The translations under genes and the position numbers were made by a program. Under the pieces are notes generated by a model that was not told the origin of the DNA, did not search any database, and saw nothing but the letters and a program-made list of their open reading frames with translations. 23,868 nt of DNA from Ophiocordyceps camponoti-saundersi (nom. inval.) (Eukaryota > Ascomycota > Sordariomycetes > Hypocreales > Ophiocordycipitaceae): positions 1 through 23,868 of the forward strand of contig PDHQ01000440.1 of NCBI GenBank assembly GCA_003339415.1, read 5' to 3'. The number at the start of each line of letters is the position of its first letter. Position 1 is the stretch's first letter. Of the stretch, positions 9,970 to 20,045 are shown piece by piece.

Positions 9970-10926
9970 CGGATAATCCCTCGTAAAGTAGCTTACTTAG
10001 CTATAACGTAAATAATATCCTTTAACCTAACGCTTACTATATTCCTCCGTAAAAATATAAGGAGCGGAATAGCGGGGTCCTAAACGCTATCTTTTATATT
10101 TACCGCGTCTCTAACCGCGGAAAGAACGCCCCGGGGTTATGCTAGTTTAGCGGATATCCGTTATAAGTATATTAACGTCCCGGGCCGCTAGGGAAAGAGT
10201 AAGGGAAAAGGGTATTTAATCCTTACTTTCGATTTAGAATAACTTAATATCGATAATAATAGAATAAATATAAGCTATAGCTAAGATATAATTATTAAGG
10301 GGAATATTATATTTAAGATAGTAATATTATAACTTAGGGGTAAGTATATAATATAAATATATTACCTTAATTTTATTTACTTATATAGTACCTCTTAAAA
10401 GCGATAGTTTTACCTTAAAATAAATAAGGAAATCGGAGAATAACTTAGAGGTACCTTAAGAAAGCTTTTCTAACTCCGTTATAGCTATTTAATAGCGGTA
10501 GGGGTCGGTAAATATTATATCGAGATACTTAAAGAAGGTTTTAACTTAATATTAATATTCTTCGCCTCGCTTAAAAAATAAAGCTACTTTTAACTAAATA
10601 ATAAGCGATAAATACTAATAAAGAAAAACCTATTAGTTATAATCGTTACTAATAAAAGCACGATTTACTAATAGCTTATATAATATAAGGGCCTACTAAG
10701 CTAAAAAAAAGGTTTTATCGCTATCGAAAAAGGAGCTAGATAGAAGAGGTTTCTAGCGTAAGGGCTATAGCGAGGGCTCCGGCTAAAGTTACCGATATTA
10801 TATTAAGGAGTAAATAATATCACGTTACGCTTATAAGACCTCTTATAGCTTAGAAATTATCGCTTACTATTATTATAACTAGGCGATAATTACCTTTTAA
10901 GAGATAGGGTTATCTATTATAATAAT
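9970..10926 (-). pseudogene. Gypsy-C gag with CCHC zinc knuckle
   Basis: One minus-strand frame is readable for about 950 bp. The N-terminus gives IIDNPIS, a run of codons for Gln (now stops), then ISKL and EVL, a coiled-coil-like Gln/Leu-rich start. A SSSFFDSDKTFFLA linker and the capsid region FFKYLDIIFTDPYRY, ITELEKLS and SKLFSDFLIYFKVKL follow; these resemble Retrotrans_gag blocks. A basic tail (RGKYKR) precedes codons 10,014-9973, whose CX2CX4HX4C spacing is exact but whose Cys and His codons read Tyr. The likely start is an ATA (former ATG) near 10,918. The frame is continuous with no obvious indel. Confidence 0.82.
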
Positions 10927-10930
10927 AGTT

Positions 10931-11316
10931 ATTCTATATAAGAGTTTAGCTTCCGGGCTATTTACGAGGAGGTGACTTTATTATTTAGAATAATTATAAA
11001 AAACTATAGAAAAGGGGTCGTAACGCCTAATAGGGGTAAGCGATCTACGCGCGCGCTGCGCGCGGAAATAATTAATTACCTTATATAACTTAGCTATTTA
11101 GGCATAGCCCGAATCCCTCACAGCTATAACGTTTATTTAAGAGGTTATATTTACTTAAAGGAGTAATATTAGATTCTTTACCTTAAGCTCCGGCCGCTAC
11201 TTATTCCTAAGTAATATAGGAATAGTAACGCGAGTTCCGTAAGTAGTAGCGCGGATATAATATCGGTAAGGAAAAGTATTATAGCTTATATTATTAATAC
11301 CGCTTTTAAAAGTTAC
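10931..11316. other. Unresolved Gypsy-C/Copia junction
   Basis: Left of this stretch the coding strand is minus (Gypsy-C gag); right of it the coding strand is plus (Copia protease). Neither a Gypsy-C 5' LTR nor a Copia 5' LTR can be seen, and there is no room for a full Copia gag. A plus-strand frame from about 11,070 could be the Gag C-terminus (a SYNVYLRGYIYL stretch is a weak zinc-knuckle candidate, with spacing not exactly CX2CX4HX4C). A deletion or recombination joint is the simplest reading. Confidence 0.5.
11048..11064. repeat. CpG hairpin at the Gypsy-C/Copia junction
   Basis: A perfect 7-bp stem of alternating CG (11048-11054 with 11058-11064) surrounds a GCT loop. It lies in the short stretch between the divergent Gypsy-C gag and Copia frames, and it is the densest CpG cluster in the window. 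Confidence 0.6.
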
Positions 11317-12446
11317 GATAACTTTATTTTATAAAACGCTATAGTTATCGATATTAGCTATACCTTATACTTTTTTAATAATAAGGGATAGTTTAATTAA
11401 TACGAAGAATTTAATAGCCCTTATTATCTTATAGTATCGAATAGTAAGCCCTTATTTTACTACGGCTAAGGTACTATTATAATTAACGCTTCTAATAGCT
11501 ATTTAATTATATTTAAAAAAGTATTCTATAGTATAGATATCCTAGTTAATTTTATCTCCGCCGATTAGCTTAATTATAAGGAAATCTATATTAATAGCGA
11601 AGATATACGCTTTTAATAATAAGAACGCACTATCTATTACCTCTCTTAGATAGGAGGCGTAGCTAATATTACGGGCGCTAAGGCTTAGAAGCCTCTTATA
11701 ATAGCTACCTTACTTAAGATAAAATAGGAAGTTAACTTCGCCGTAATATATCGCCGCCTCGGGCATATAGGCAAAGATAAGATTCTTAAAGCTTACCGTA
11801 AGTCCGGCTTTATAATTAATAAGAAGAGTATTTTTAAGTTATTTTACTACCGCGCGTGCTAACTTAGAAAAGTAAATATCGTAATTAGTTAAGATCCCGC
11901 TATTCTACTTATAAGTTTCCTATAATATATCTTTTAGGATTTTATCTAATATTCTCTAATAGCTTATAAGGGTTATCGGTATATACTTTACGGAATCGAT
12001 ACCTATACTAACTATTACTAGGTTCTTTTTACTAAGACATATAATAAAGCTTTTAAATAGCTTAAAGCGTGGAAATATAGCGTTAACGCTACTACTAGCA
12101 GCTACCGCGTCTAAGTTATAGGATTCGATAACGCTCTTAAATTTACGTAATAAAAAATTAGGAATTAAGCTATAAACGAAGGCTTTATTTTACGCTTCTA
12201 TGCCCCTTATACTCCTGCTTAGAATAGTAAAGCTAAGCGTGCCGGCCGCACCCTTATAAAAGCTACGAGAGCTATTTATATCGAGATAAAGCTACCCGAG
12301 AAGCTATAGCTATTTTTTATTAACTTTAGCGCTTATATATAGAATATATTACTATTATTAATTAACCCGAAAAATTAAAGCCTTATTAAGATAGTAATAG
12401 CCGCGATCTACGTTCTATATAAATATTCGATTAAATATATATAATT
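11317..12446 (+). pseudogene. Copia pol, 5' part: protease and integrase
   Basis: This frame carries the Copia-type protease remnant NAIVIDISYTLYFF (ancestral VxDSGxTxHxF), then YSIDILVNFISA. The GAG-pre-integrase block IYRRLGHIGKDKILKAY at about 11,740-11,790 is almost perfectly kept. The integrase core follows: YGIDTYTNYY, IGFDNALKF (ancestral DNGxEF) and APYTPAxNSKAKRAGRTLIK (ancestral APYTPEQNGxAERxxRTL). Integrase before RT identifies a Ty1/Copia element. The frame has no net shift from 11,317 to the Gypsy-B insertion at 12,446 and resumes at 20,046-20,053. Stops are TAA or TAG. Confidence 0.9.
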
Positions 12447-12451
12447 ATAAG
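12447..12451. repeat. Gypsy-B target site duplication, left copy (ATAAG)
   Basis: The right copy (20,046-20,050) is GTGGG. The three differences are all G-to-A, consistent with RIP having eroded this copy. Using GTGGG once rejoins the Copia frame. Confidence 0.75.
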
Positions 12452-12751
12452 TGTTAAGGTCTAGCCCTTATATTATATTTAGGTTATAAACCTAAATATT
12501 AGACTTATAAATTAGCCTTATAATTAAACGATAAGGCTACCGCTATCTAGCTTAGAGGCTTATAGCGGAAAGATTAAATAGAACGGAACGGGAAAGATAG
12601 TTAAATAAGAAGGTAAATAAGCTTTAAAGGAAAAAGTAATATATATAGCTATTTAGCACGCTAAAGTGCGGCTTCCTTAGAAGCTTTTTATACGTAATTA
12701 TTATTATATATAGCTTAGTAAATAAGCACCCTTTTAACTAATCTCTTAATA
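12452..12751 (+). repeat. Gypsy-B 5' LTR (300 bp)
   Basis: It starts with an intact TGTTAAG and ends CTTAATA, the RIP-altered form of CTTAACA, so the terminal inverted repeat TGTTAAG/CTTAACA is clear. It aligns without gaps to 19,746-20,045. The inverted pair GCAC...GTGC at 12,657-12,670 is kept in both LTRs. Confidence 0.93.
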
Positions 12752-13050
12752 GAATTATATATCTTTTTCTTATAAATTTCTACCCTTATTTTTAATATTA
12801 ATAGATTAATTAAATTAGATCGGATTAGAATAGCTAACTTATAAAACTAAATAGAAAAGCTTTAATAATTTTAAGCTAGCCTTAGCGGATATTAATAACC
12901 CTTATAGTAAGAGCTATAAGTTTAGTAATTAGAATAATAAATATAAGTAATATAATATATAATAAAAAATAAGGAGGAACGTTATTAGTAAATCTTAAAG
13001 TATATAGAATAATACTTTAAGAAATAAGCTAATACCTTTCTTATAGATAA
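12752..13050 (+). other. Gypsy-B leader, no recognisable gene
   Basis: This AT-rich stretch lies between the 5' LTR and the first confident gag codons. It should contain the primer-binding site, which I could not assign to a tRNA. Nothing else is visible. Confidence 0.5.
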
Positions 13051-14130
13051 GGAAACGGAGTAAAAAGCTATATTATAAGAAATATAATTTACTATTTAGT
13101 AATAAGCTATAACTTTTCTCGCGATAAAGGAAGCGGAATATATAAAGTAACTTATAGCTACGCGTGTGGACACTTTTAAGGAAATATTACGAATAAACCT
13201 TATTAAACTAACTTTTACTAAAGCTACGCCTAACTAAGCTTAGATTAATATAGCTTTTATAAGATAGAAAAAACCTTAGCTTAAGTAAGATAGATTATTA
13301 AATTCCTTCTATTTCTTTATAAGCTAGCTAATCTACTAATATAATATCGATAAGCTTTAAGGTAAAGCTAATAATATAGATTATATTTAGGTATAGATTT
13401 TAAATTATTTTCCTAAAGATAAAATACGGAAAATATTAGCCTTTTAATAATCTAATAGCTTTAGTAGAAAAAGATACTTAAAGGACTTTTTTAACTACTT
13501 TTATTAAACTTTTAGTAATATTTAAGAATAAAAAAGAGCTTAAGATAAGCTCCGGATTTTAGTTTATTATAACGAATAGATATTTAGTAACTTTATTCTT
13601 AAGTTCGAAGAGGTCCTAGTAACTACTATTAAATTTATAAGTTAGGATAATTCTATAAAACTAACCTAGCTACGCGGGGCCTTTTTCCTAATATTTTAAG
13701 ATTTTCTAATTATTATCGATATACCTTATAAATATTTTTTATTTATCGATTACTTATAAGGTTTTACTTAGTTTTTTAAATAAACCTTACGCTTCCTTAA
13801 GGTAGCTAAGAAATATTAACCTAACTTAAATAAATACTTAAGAGGCGCTAAGGGTATTCCTATAAACTTAAATATAAGAAAGAATATAGATAAGGATATT
13901 CTAATAAATACGATAAGAGATAAGAAGAAAAAGAAGCTAAAAGGAAAAGATAGCGGTTATAATAAAACTTTTACTTAAGTATTATAAAATACCCCTTAAG
14001 CTAAGTAAGTAAAAAAATTAATATTAGAATAATATAAAATATTAAGTTTTTATATTAAATATAAAACGAATATATACCTTATATATAACTATAACTTCTA
14101 ACTCCTATAAAAGCTATAATAAAAAGCTTT
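13050..14130 (+). pseudogene. Gypsy-B gag with CCHC zinc knuckle
   Basis: A single frame runs for over 1 kb: LAIKEAEYIK, ATRVDTFKEILRINLIKLTF, LLNSFYFFIS, LNYFPKDKIRKILAF, YLKDFFNYFY, then a Lys-rich linker (RDKKKKKLKGKDSGYNKTFT). It ends with codons 14,051-14,092, whose spacing is exactly CX2CX4HX4C and whose Cys and His positions all read Tyr. The order capsid, basic linker, knuckle is that of Ty3/Gypsy Gag, which packages the element RNA. Capsid similarity is weak, as usual for Gag. The start codon is not identifiable. Confidence 0.82.
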
Positions 14131-14319
14131 AAAAAAAACTTATATTAACTATATAGAAATCTTACTTTAGATTAAGGAATATAATTCTAATAATAACTAA
14201 GGAAAAGAATAGCTTCGAAATATTATAGCGTTTTAAAAGATAAGGTAATATAAATAGAGGAAAAGAAAAATATCCTCCGTTCTAAACTATAAGCCCTATT
14301 TACTAAGATTCCTATAATC

Positions 14320-14750
14320 TTAAATAACTTAAAACTAATAAATATATTAGTTAATAAAAGCTATAAAAGCTATTTTACTATATACCCGTAGCTAATATAA
14401 AACTTATAAATACTAATAGAAAAAATCTTAGCTTAATAAGTAAAAAGGGTAATAATAAGCGAACTAAAAGTATTAAATATTACCTAGCTTTTACTTAAGA
14501 TAAATAGCTTTAGTTAATTAATCGTAATATACGTAATACTAAATCTTAATTTTTTAATTATTCTTAGTAAGCTTTAGCTTTAATATATAAAATTTTACTT
14601 AGTCTTTTATAAAGAATAAGTATAATACGGAGATTTATAATAATAAGTATAAGTTACTAATACTTACTTTTAACTAATAAAGGAGATTTTAAATATAGTA
14701 TACTTTTATAGCTTAACTTTTATCGGAGAAGTAAGGAGGAGGTAGAAGGA
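14320..14750 (+). pseudogene. Gypsy-B aspartic protease
   Basis: At about 14,347 the frame reads LVNKSYKSYFTIYP, which fits ancestral LVDSGCKSYFTIYP, so the catalytic Asp has become Asn. Further on, INSFSxLIVIYVILNLNFLIIL matches the second half of a retropepsin domain ending in the ILG-like block. The protease would have processed the Gag-Pol polyprotein. Confidence 0.7.
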
Positions 14751-14759
14751 ATTACGCTA

Positions 14760-16330
14760 TTAGAAGAAAAACTTTACTAAATACCTAAAGATTTAAGCGG
14801 TAAGAGTTAAAAACGTAAAAAAAGCGTTATAAGATAAGATTCCCTTAATAAATAACTAATTATAAGAATAGATCTTAATAGAATTCTATAATATATTTCC
14901 CTTTTTCTATAAGTAAGAAGTAGATAAGTTAAACTTATATAAAGAAAATATAAATTACCGTATACCGCTTAAGAAAAAAGTAAACGGTAAAAAACTTTAG
15001 ATTTTATTCGGCCCCCTTTATAATATAATAAAGGAGGAATTACTTATTTTTAAAAAGATATTATAAGATCTTTTTTAGAAAAGCTTTATCTAACTTAGTA
15101 GCTTACCTACGGGTACCTTAATCTTTTTCGTAAGGAAACTTAGGGGAGGATTACGGTTTTATATAGATTTCCGTATATTAAACGTAATTATAATCTTAGA
15201 TAAATACCCGCTCCCTTTACTTAGTAATACCTTTCGGTTATTAGCTAAGTCTTAATAGCTTATAAAGCTAGATATCGTATAAGCTTTTTATAAGGTATAA
15301 ATTACTAAAAGAGAAGAATAGAAAATAGCGTTTTAGACTTAATATAGCTTTTTTAAATAAATAGTTACCTTATTCGGACTTATAAAAGCTTTTATTACCT
15401 TCTAAAAATATATTAATAATATCCTCTAGCTATATCTCGATAAGTTTTACTCGGCCTATATTAATAATATTATTATTTACTTAAATAGTACTAAGAAGGA
15501 CTATTTTTATAAAGTATACTTAGTTCTCCGTAAATTTTAGGAGTATAAGCTTTATCTAAACTTAGATAAGTATAAATTCGTAATTAAAAAGGTAAAATAC
15601 CTAAAATTTATAATACTAGCGGGAGTTAGGCTTTAAGTAAACTTAGAAAAGATTAAGATAATCGTTAACTAGGCCGCGCTAACTTCCCTTAAAAGCCTTC
15701 GCGGATTCCTAAGTTTTACTAACTTTTACCGTCTTTTTATTACGGATTTTACTAAGGTAGTAGAACTATTAATAAACTTAACGAAAAAAGGGGTTAAGTT
15801 TATTTAAGGCCCTAATTAGGAATAAGCTTTTTAGGAAATTAAGAATCTATTTACGAGGGCCCCTTTACTAGTAAAATAAAACTTTAGGGACTTTACGTTT
15901 TTAGAAGTAAATACTAGCGCTTATATTATAAGAGGTTATCTTTACTAAAAATAAAATAGATAAAAATAACTAATAGCGTTTTTTTCCGTAAAAATAAACG
16001 CGGCTAAATATAACTATCTTATATATAATAAAGAGATATTAGCGATTATTAAATACTTAGAATAGTAATATATTAAACTACGTAATTATAATAGCTTTAA
16101 TATTATTATTAATTATAAGAATTTAAAGTATTTTATAACTTACTAGTATTTATTAGAATAATAAGCGCGTTAGGCGGAGTACCTATTACGATTTAATTTT
16201 AAAATCTATTATTAACTTAGTAAATAAGCTATAATCTTAAACGCCCTTTCCTATAAAGATTAGGATAAACTCTTAACTATAAAGGAGGAAAACGCTCGCT
16301 TTATATAGTTAATTCTCGAAAAAGCCTTAT
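14760..16330 (+). pseudogene. Gypsy-B reverse transcriptase and RNase H
   Basis: RT is very readable: LPTGTLIFFVRKLRGGLRFY, then IDFRILN and DKYPLPLL. The catalytic box at 15,457-15,468 reads YINN (ancestral YxDD), followed by IIIYLN. The thumb and connection region gives KYKFVIKKVKYLKFIIL and LRGFLSFTNFYRLFI. RNase H follows with LEVNTSAYIIRGYL (ancestral ETDASxxAxGxxL), KYNYLIYNKEILAIIKYLE and INYKNLKYF. The three catalytic acids seen are Asn. The reading frame is long and continuous apart from TAA and TAG at Gln or Trp positions. A RARxAEYLLRFNFKIYY block closes the domain. Confidence 0.9.
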
Positions 16331-16599
16331 AATTCTACTTATAAGTAATAGTAATTAATATTTTAGGAGACTTTACTAATATCTTAGAAGAAAAGGAAGG
16401 CGAAGATAGATAATAAAATATAAGTATAGCTACGGAAAACGCTATAAATTTATAAGATAATATTTTATTAGAAACTCGAGTTTTCTTTAATAATAAGTTT
16501 TAGGAACTTTAGAATAAGATAGTATTATAAAACTTAGTTTTCTAAGAAATATACTAAGTTATAATAAGGGGAGATTACTTACTATTTTTAAAGCTATAA

Positions 16600-17880
16600 C
16601 TTAAAGTTTAAATTACGGATTACTATATTAACGCTAAAAGAAGATTATATTTTTATAATAAGCTTTAAGTTCTAGGAGCTTTAATTACTATAATAAAAGA
16701 CTTTAAGAAAGTACTAGCCTCCTTACTTAATATATTACGAAATCGTCTTATCTAAATAATCTATAACTTAGCCTTAGTTAGTTACCTTAAAAGGGAAGGT
16801 ATAATAGCTTTTATAACCCGTAATTTCTTCTAGCTATTTTAATAATAATATATTTATTAATTCCTTAAAAACTATAATATTTACGGTAAAACTAAAGCTT
16901 AGAAATAATATCGGGCTACTCTCCTTAAGTTATTACCTACTTTAAATTAGTTTTACTAATATATATAAATAAATTTTATAATAGATTTCCCGCTTATAAA
17001 ACGCGGAAATAAGCACTTATAAGTAATTAAAAACCGCCTTAGTAAAAAGATCTTACTTAAGCCGATACCCTTAATAAACGCTCCGCTTTATATAAAGCAG
17101 TTTCTTTAATATTTTATATAGTTTTATTAATAGCTAAGTACTATCGTAAGTAATAGAGGAATTAACTAAATAAGCGAATTCTAAAACTATTTTTATTAAC
17201 TTTATAAGATTAATTAAATATTTAATATAGCTTATTATCTATAAACTAATAAAGGATATAAGAAAGTTAATTAAAATATATAAGCTTACCTCTAAGCGGT
17301 AATCTCTTATAATTAGGATAACTAAGATAAATAGCTTCCTATAGCTTAGCTTATATTAAATAGTAAAGTTTACTTAGCTATAGGAATAACGCTATTCTTC
17401 GTAACTTATAAGTTCTAAGCTTTAATAATAATATTATTAAACTTAAATATTTTATAATTATTAATAAGAAATCCTAAAAGCTAGGCTAAGGAATTTATAA
17501 GATAATTATAATAAGTAATAAACTTATATTAAGCTACTAATACTTTATTTTTATAAACTTAAAAGTTTTAAGCTAATAAGAATTAATAAGTAGCTAAGCG
17601 CTTTAAAGTTAGCGATAAAGTTTAGCTTAATTTATATAATTTCCTTAGCGTAAAGCTTAAAAAAAAAGCTTAATTAGAAAAATACTAAGTTTATAATAGC
17701 GCGGGTTATTAACTTTTACCTTATTAAACTTATAAGATTACTAATAGGAGCTTATAATCGCTTTAGTATAGATTTACTTAAGAGGGTAGCTTTAAACCTC
17801 TTACTTAGATAAGAAGTTACTAATTTATAGCCTTTTACGATACTAATTAACGGGGAGGAAGAATAGGAAGTTAAAAAGAT
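16600..17880 (+). pseudogene. Gypsy-B integrase
   Basis: An HHCC-finger relic, HNIYGKTKA-like, is seen near 16,870-16,910, where Cys codons are lost. The catalytic core is clear at about 16,970-17,400: IIDFPLIKRGNKHL, IKNRLSKKILLKPI, STIVSNRGINxISEF (ancestral IVSDRGxxFxSxFW, the Asp now Asn), FNIAYYL and LPIAxLILNSKVYLAIGITLFF. These fit the DDE integrase of Ty3/Gypsy elements. The C-terminal part includes KRFKVSDKVxLNL. A run of nine A at 17,659-17,667 coincides with a one-base change of frame, after which the pattern KFIIARVINFY and IDLLKRVALN continues. Confidence 0.85.
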
Positions 17881-18126
17881 TATCTTAGCTAAATAGAAGA
17901 AAGTAAGTAAAGGTAAAAGATAGGAGGTTTTCGTTAAATAAAAAGGTTATTAAAACCTAATATAAGAACCTTTAATAAAACTTAAAAGTATTACTACTTT
18001 TAATCGCTTTAAAGCTTTATATAAACCGGCTACGTATAATAATAAGTAAGTTATTAGGAAATATATAATAAAATAACCGGTAGCGAGATTATATTAAAAA
18101 GTATACTAATAAGCGCGGAAAATATA
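17859..18126 (+). pseudogene. Gypsy-B chromodomain
   Basis: After the A-run frame change the plus frame gives LINGEEE, then EVKKIIL, and EVFVKxKGYxNLIxEPLIKL, with x at stop codons where Gln or Trp is expected. This matches the chromodomain consensus EVEKILDxR...YLVKWKGYxxxxxTWEPLxNL. The frame runs on to about 18,126, ending in the C-rich run at 18,127. It lies tail-to-tail with the antisense frame at 18,159-19,595. Confidence 0.82.
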
Positions 18127-18137
18127 CCCCCCCCCCC
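18127..18137. repeat. C11 homopolymer
   Basis: An uninterrupted run of 11 C lies between the end of Gypsy-B pol and the end of the antisense frame. It is notable in so AT-rich a context and is about 210 bp from a G10 run at 18,347-18,356. Confidence 0.9.
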
Positions 18138-18323
18138 TTTTTATAATATTTAGCGGCGCTATTTCTTCGTAAATAATAACTTCTTAGCTAAGTAATAGCG
18201 GCGGCGTAATAGCGTCGGGGTTATTAGTTTAATAGCGGCGGCGACGGGTACGGCGGCGGCGGTAATAGCGGTATTACGCTTTAGAGTAATAACCTTTTCC
18301 TTTAATATTAAAATATTAGCTAA

Positions 18324-18352
18324 CCCCCCGGAGCTTAAAAGCTTACGGGGGG
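18324..18352. repeat. GC-rich hairpin inside the antisense frame
   Basis: CCCCCCG (18,324-18,330) pairs with CGGGGGG (18,346-18,352), and AGCTT pairs with AAGCT between them. The result is an almost continuous stem with a one-base bulge and a very short loop. The G run extends to G10 at 18,356. Confidence 0.75.
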
Positions 18353-19535
18353 GGGGCGATATTAAAGATAATATTAATATACTCCTTAGCTAAAATAAAT
18401 TAGCTTTCTATATTTTATATAGCGGGATTAGGGATATAAACTATATAATAAAAAGAGCACCGCTATATATAAGCTTAAGCTTAGCTAATATTATTAAAGC
18501 TTAAGCTATTATAATTACCGCTTAAAGCGCTTTATTAGCTTTTATTATTATTAGCGGATTTTTAATATTAGCGGTAATATATTACGCTATATAAGCTAAA
18601 ACTAAGAGCTAAAAAGCTAGCGTATAAGTTTAGTATAAAAGTATATATTTTATATAAGATATATAAAGTTTTTACTTCCCTATACGCTTTAGTATTATAG
18701 CTTAGTTACGATATTTATATCCTTACTTAATATAGCGAAGATATAAATATTCTTAAAAAGCCCCTTTATTATTATCGTTATTTTCCTTATCCTCGCCTTC
18801 GTTATTATTTTTATTATAAATAGGGCTAGTAGCGGGGGCGGGAGGAGGAGAAGGAGAGGAAGCGGGAGTAGGGGCGGCGATAGCTATAATAGCGAGGATA
18901 GGAGTCTTAGCTTAGAATATCTTCTTCTATAAGATAAGCTACGGAAAATATAATATTAGTAAAAAGCCGCTAGTTTAGCTAGATAAAAACTTATTATAAT
19001 AAGAGGAGGAGATAAGGAAAGCTAATAAGGGGCTTAAGGCCGAGAGCTTCTCCGTACGGTAACCTAAGAAAAATATTATAAATAACGCGTCCCTTATAAT
19101 AGATAAATTGCCTTTTTAAATATAAGATTAATAAGTCCTATATAATAAGCTATAAAATATATTAAGGGAGAGACTTATTTTAGGAGAAGAAGGAGAAATA
19201 ATAGAAGAAGAAGAAAAGGCCGCTATAAGAGGCTAATATCTTCGAATAAACTATTCTACGAAAATCGGAAAATTTTCCTTATATTCGAGGCCTCTATTAT
19301 CGCTAGCGATATCGTCTTTATTAACTTCTTCGTTAACTTCTTTATTACCGTTATCGCCCTTATTATTCTTATCGTTTTTATTAGCGATAGTAGTAGCGGT
19401 AAAGTTAGCGGCGGCGCTAGCGGCGGTAGCGATATCTTAAAAATAACTATTATACTTACTAAGCTAAGATATCCCTATTAGTAGGAAAAACGTTAGTATA
19501 ATTAAACCCGTAAAATAGGTAGCGGATTTCCTTAC

Positions 19536-19590
19536 TAATAATAATAATAATAATAATATTAATAAGGATAATAATAATAATAATAATAAG
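19536..19590. repeat. AAT microsatellite
   Basis: About 18 AAT/TAA units in two blocks are separated by AATAAGGAT. On the minus strand they encode the Leu-rich start of the antisense frame, so length changes here would alter that segment in phase. Confidence 0.9.
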
Positions 19591-19726
19591 GCTATAAAAG
19601 AAAAAAAGGAAGGAATAAAAAGTTTAATAAGCAGGCGCTATAAAAGCTATAGAAAAGTAAGGCGGGCTAGCGGAAAATCTTTTACCTAACTTTACTATAT
19701 ACTATATAACAGATCCTATACTTATA

Positions 19727-19740
19727 GGAGAGGGAAGGGA
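19727..19740 (+). other. Gypsy-B polypurine tract
   Basis: GGAGAGGGAAGGGA lies five bases before the 3' LTR start at 19,746, where the primer for plus-strand DNA synthesis is expected. Confidence 0.65.
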
Positions 19741-19745
19741 CCTTA

Positions 19746-20045
19746 TATTAAGGTTTAGCTTTTATATTATATTTAGGTTATAAACTTAAATATTAAACTT
19801 ACGGATTAGCCTTATAATTAAATAATAAGGCTACTACTATCCGGCTTAGAGGCTTATAGCGGAAGGATTAAATAGAACGGAACAGGAAAGATAGTTAAAT
19901 AGGAAGGCAAATAAGCTTTAAAAAAAAGAGTAGTATATATAGCTATTTAGCACGCTAGAGTGCGGCTTCCTTAGAAGCTCTCTATATGTGATTATTATTA
20001 TATATAGCTTAGTAAATAAGCACCCCTTTAACTAGTCCCTTAATA
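19746..20045 (+). repeat. Gypsy-B 3' LTR (300 bp)
   Basis: It starts TATTAAG (TG to TA by RIP) and ends CTTAATA. It aligns to 12,452-12,751 without gaps, with about 31 transitions. The GCAC/GTGC pair is conserved here too. Confidence 0.93.

Larger units (their letters stand above)
8098..10930 (-). mobile_element. Gypsy-C, 5' half: gag, protease region, RT, RNase H start
   Basis: This is the upstream half of the minus-strand Gypsy element that continues at 1-2156. From right to left the minus strand gives gag (10,926-9970), a poorly readable protease region, RT and the first part of RNase H, which ends at the Gypsy-A target site. GC content is visibly higher here than in Gypsy-A. No LTR or primer-binding site is seen to the right of gag, so the 5' end of the element is missing or lies elsewhere. 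Confidence 0.85.
18159..19595 (-). pseudogene. Antisense frame in the 3' region of Gypsy-B, unknown function
   Basis: Read on the minus strand from an ATA (likely former ATG) at 19,595 to TAG at 18,161, this gives 478 codons plus stop in a single frame. All interruptions are TAA or TAG, as in the known pol frames. It begins with about 18 mostly Leu residues encoded by TTA repeats, then a second hydrophobic stretch (GLIILTFFLLIGI). A polar Ala/Thr part (DIATAASAAANFTATTIANK) and an Asn/acidic part (KEVNEEVNKDDIASDN) follow. Next come Ser-rich and Leu-rich parts, a Pro/Ala/Ser stretch (APTPASSPSPPPAPATSP) followed by NNEGEDKEN, and a Lys/Leu-rich end. The N-terminus looks like a signal anchor or membrane segment. 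I recognise no family. Antisense frames between pol and the 3' LTR are known in some plant Gypsy elements, so a conserved accessory gene is possible; biased base composition opening a frame is the alternative. Confidence 0.55.
12452..20045 (+). mobile_element. Gypsy-B, complete RIP-inactivated Ty3/Gypsy element
   Basis: This 7,594-bp plus-strand element has two 300-bp LTRs, gag, protease, RT-RNase H, integrase and a chromodomain, plus about 1.6 kb of extra sequence between the chromodomain and the 3' LTR. It is longer than Gypsy-A because of that extra segment, which carries a long antisense frame. It is inserted within the Copia integrase C-terminal region. The LTRs differ at about 31 sites, all transitions, with no indels. 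Confidence 0.93.

Noticed and set aside
10285..10330. TATTAAGGGGAATATT as the start of a Copia 5' LTR
   Set aside because: Similarity to 23,309 stops after TTAAGGGG, and the position lies inside the Gypsy-C gag frame.
10750..11040. Plus-strand Copia gag frame (for example LLLLxLGDNYLLRDR)
   Set aside because: The minus strand gives a longer, better and uninterrupted Gypsy-C gag reading over the same bases, so this looks like a shadow frame.
18780..18900. Purine-rich GGAGGAGGAGAAGGAGAGG stretch as a second polypurine tract
   Set aside because: No LTR follows it, and on the other strand it encodes the Pro/Ser-rich part of the antisense frame.
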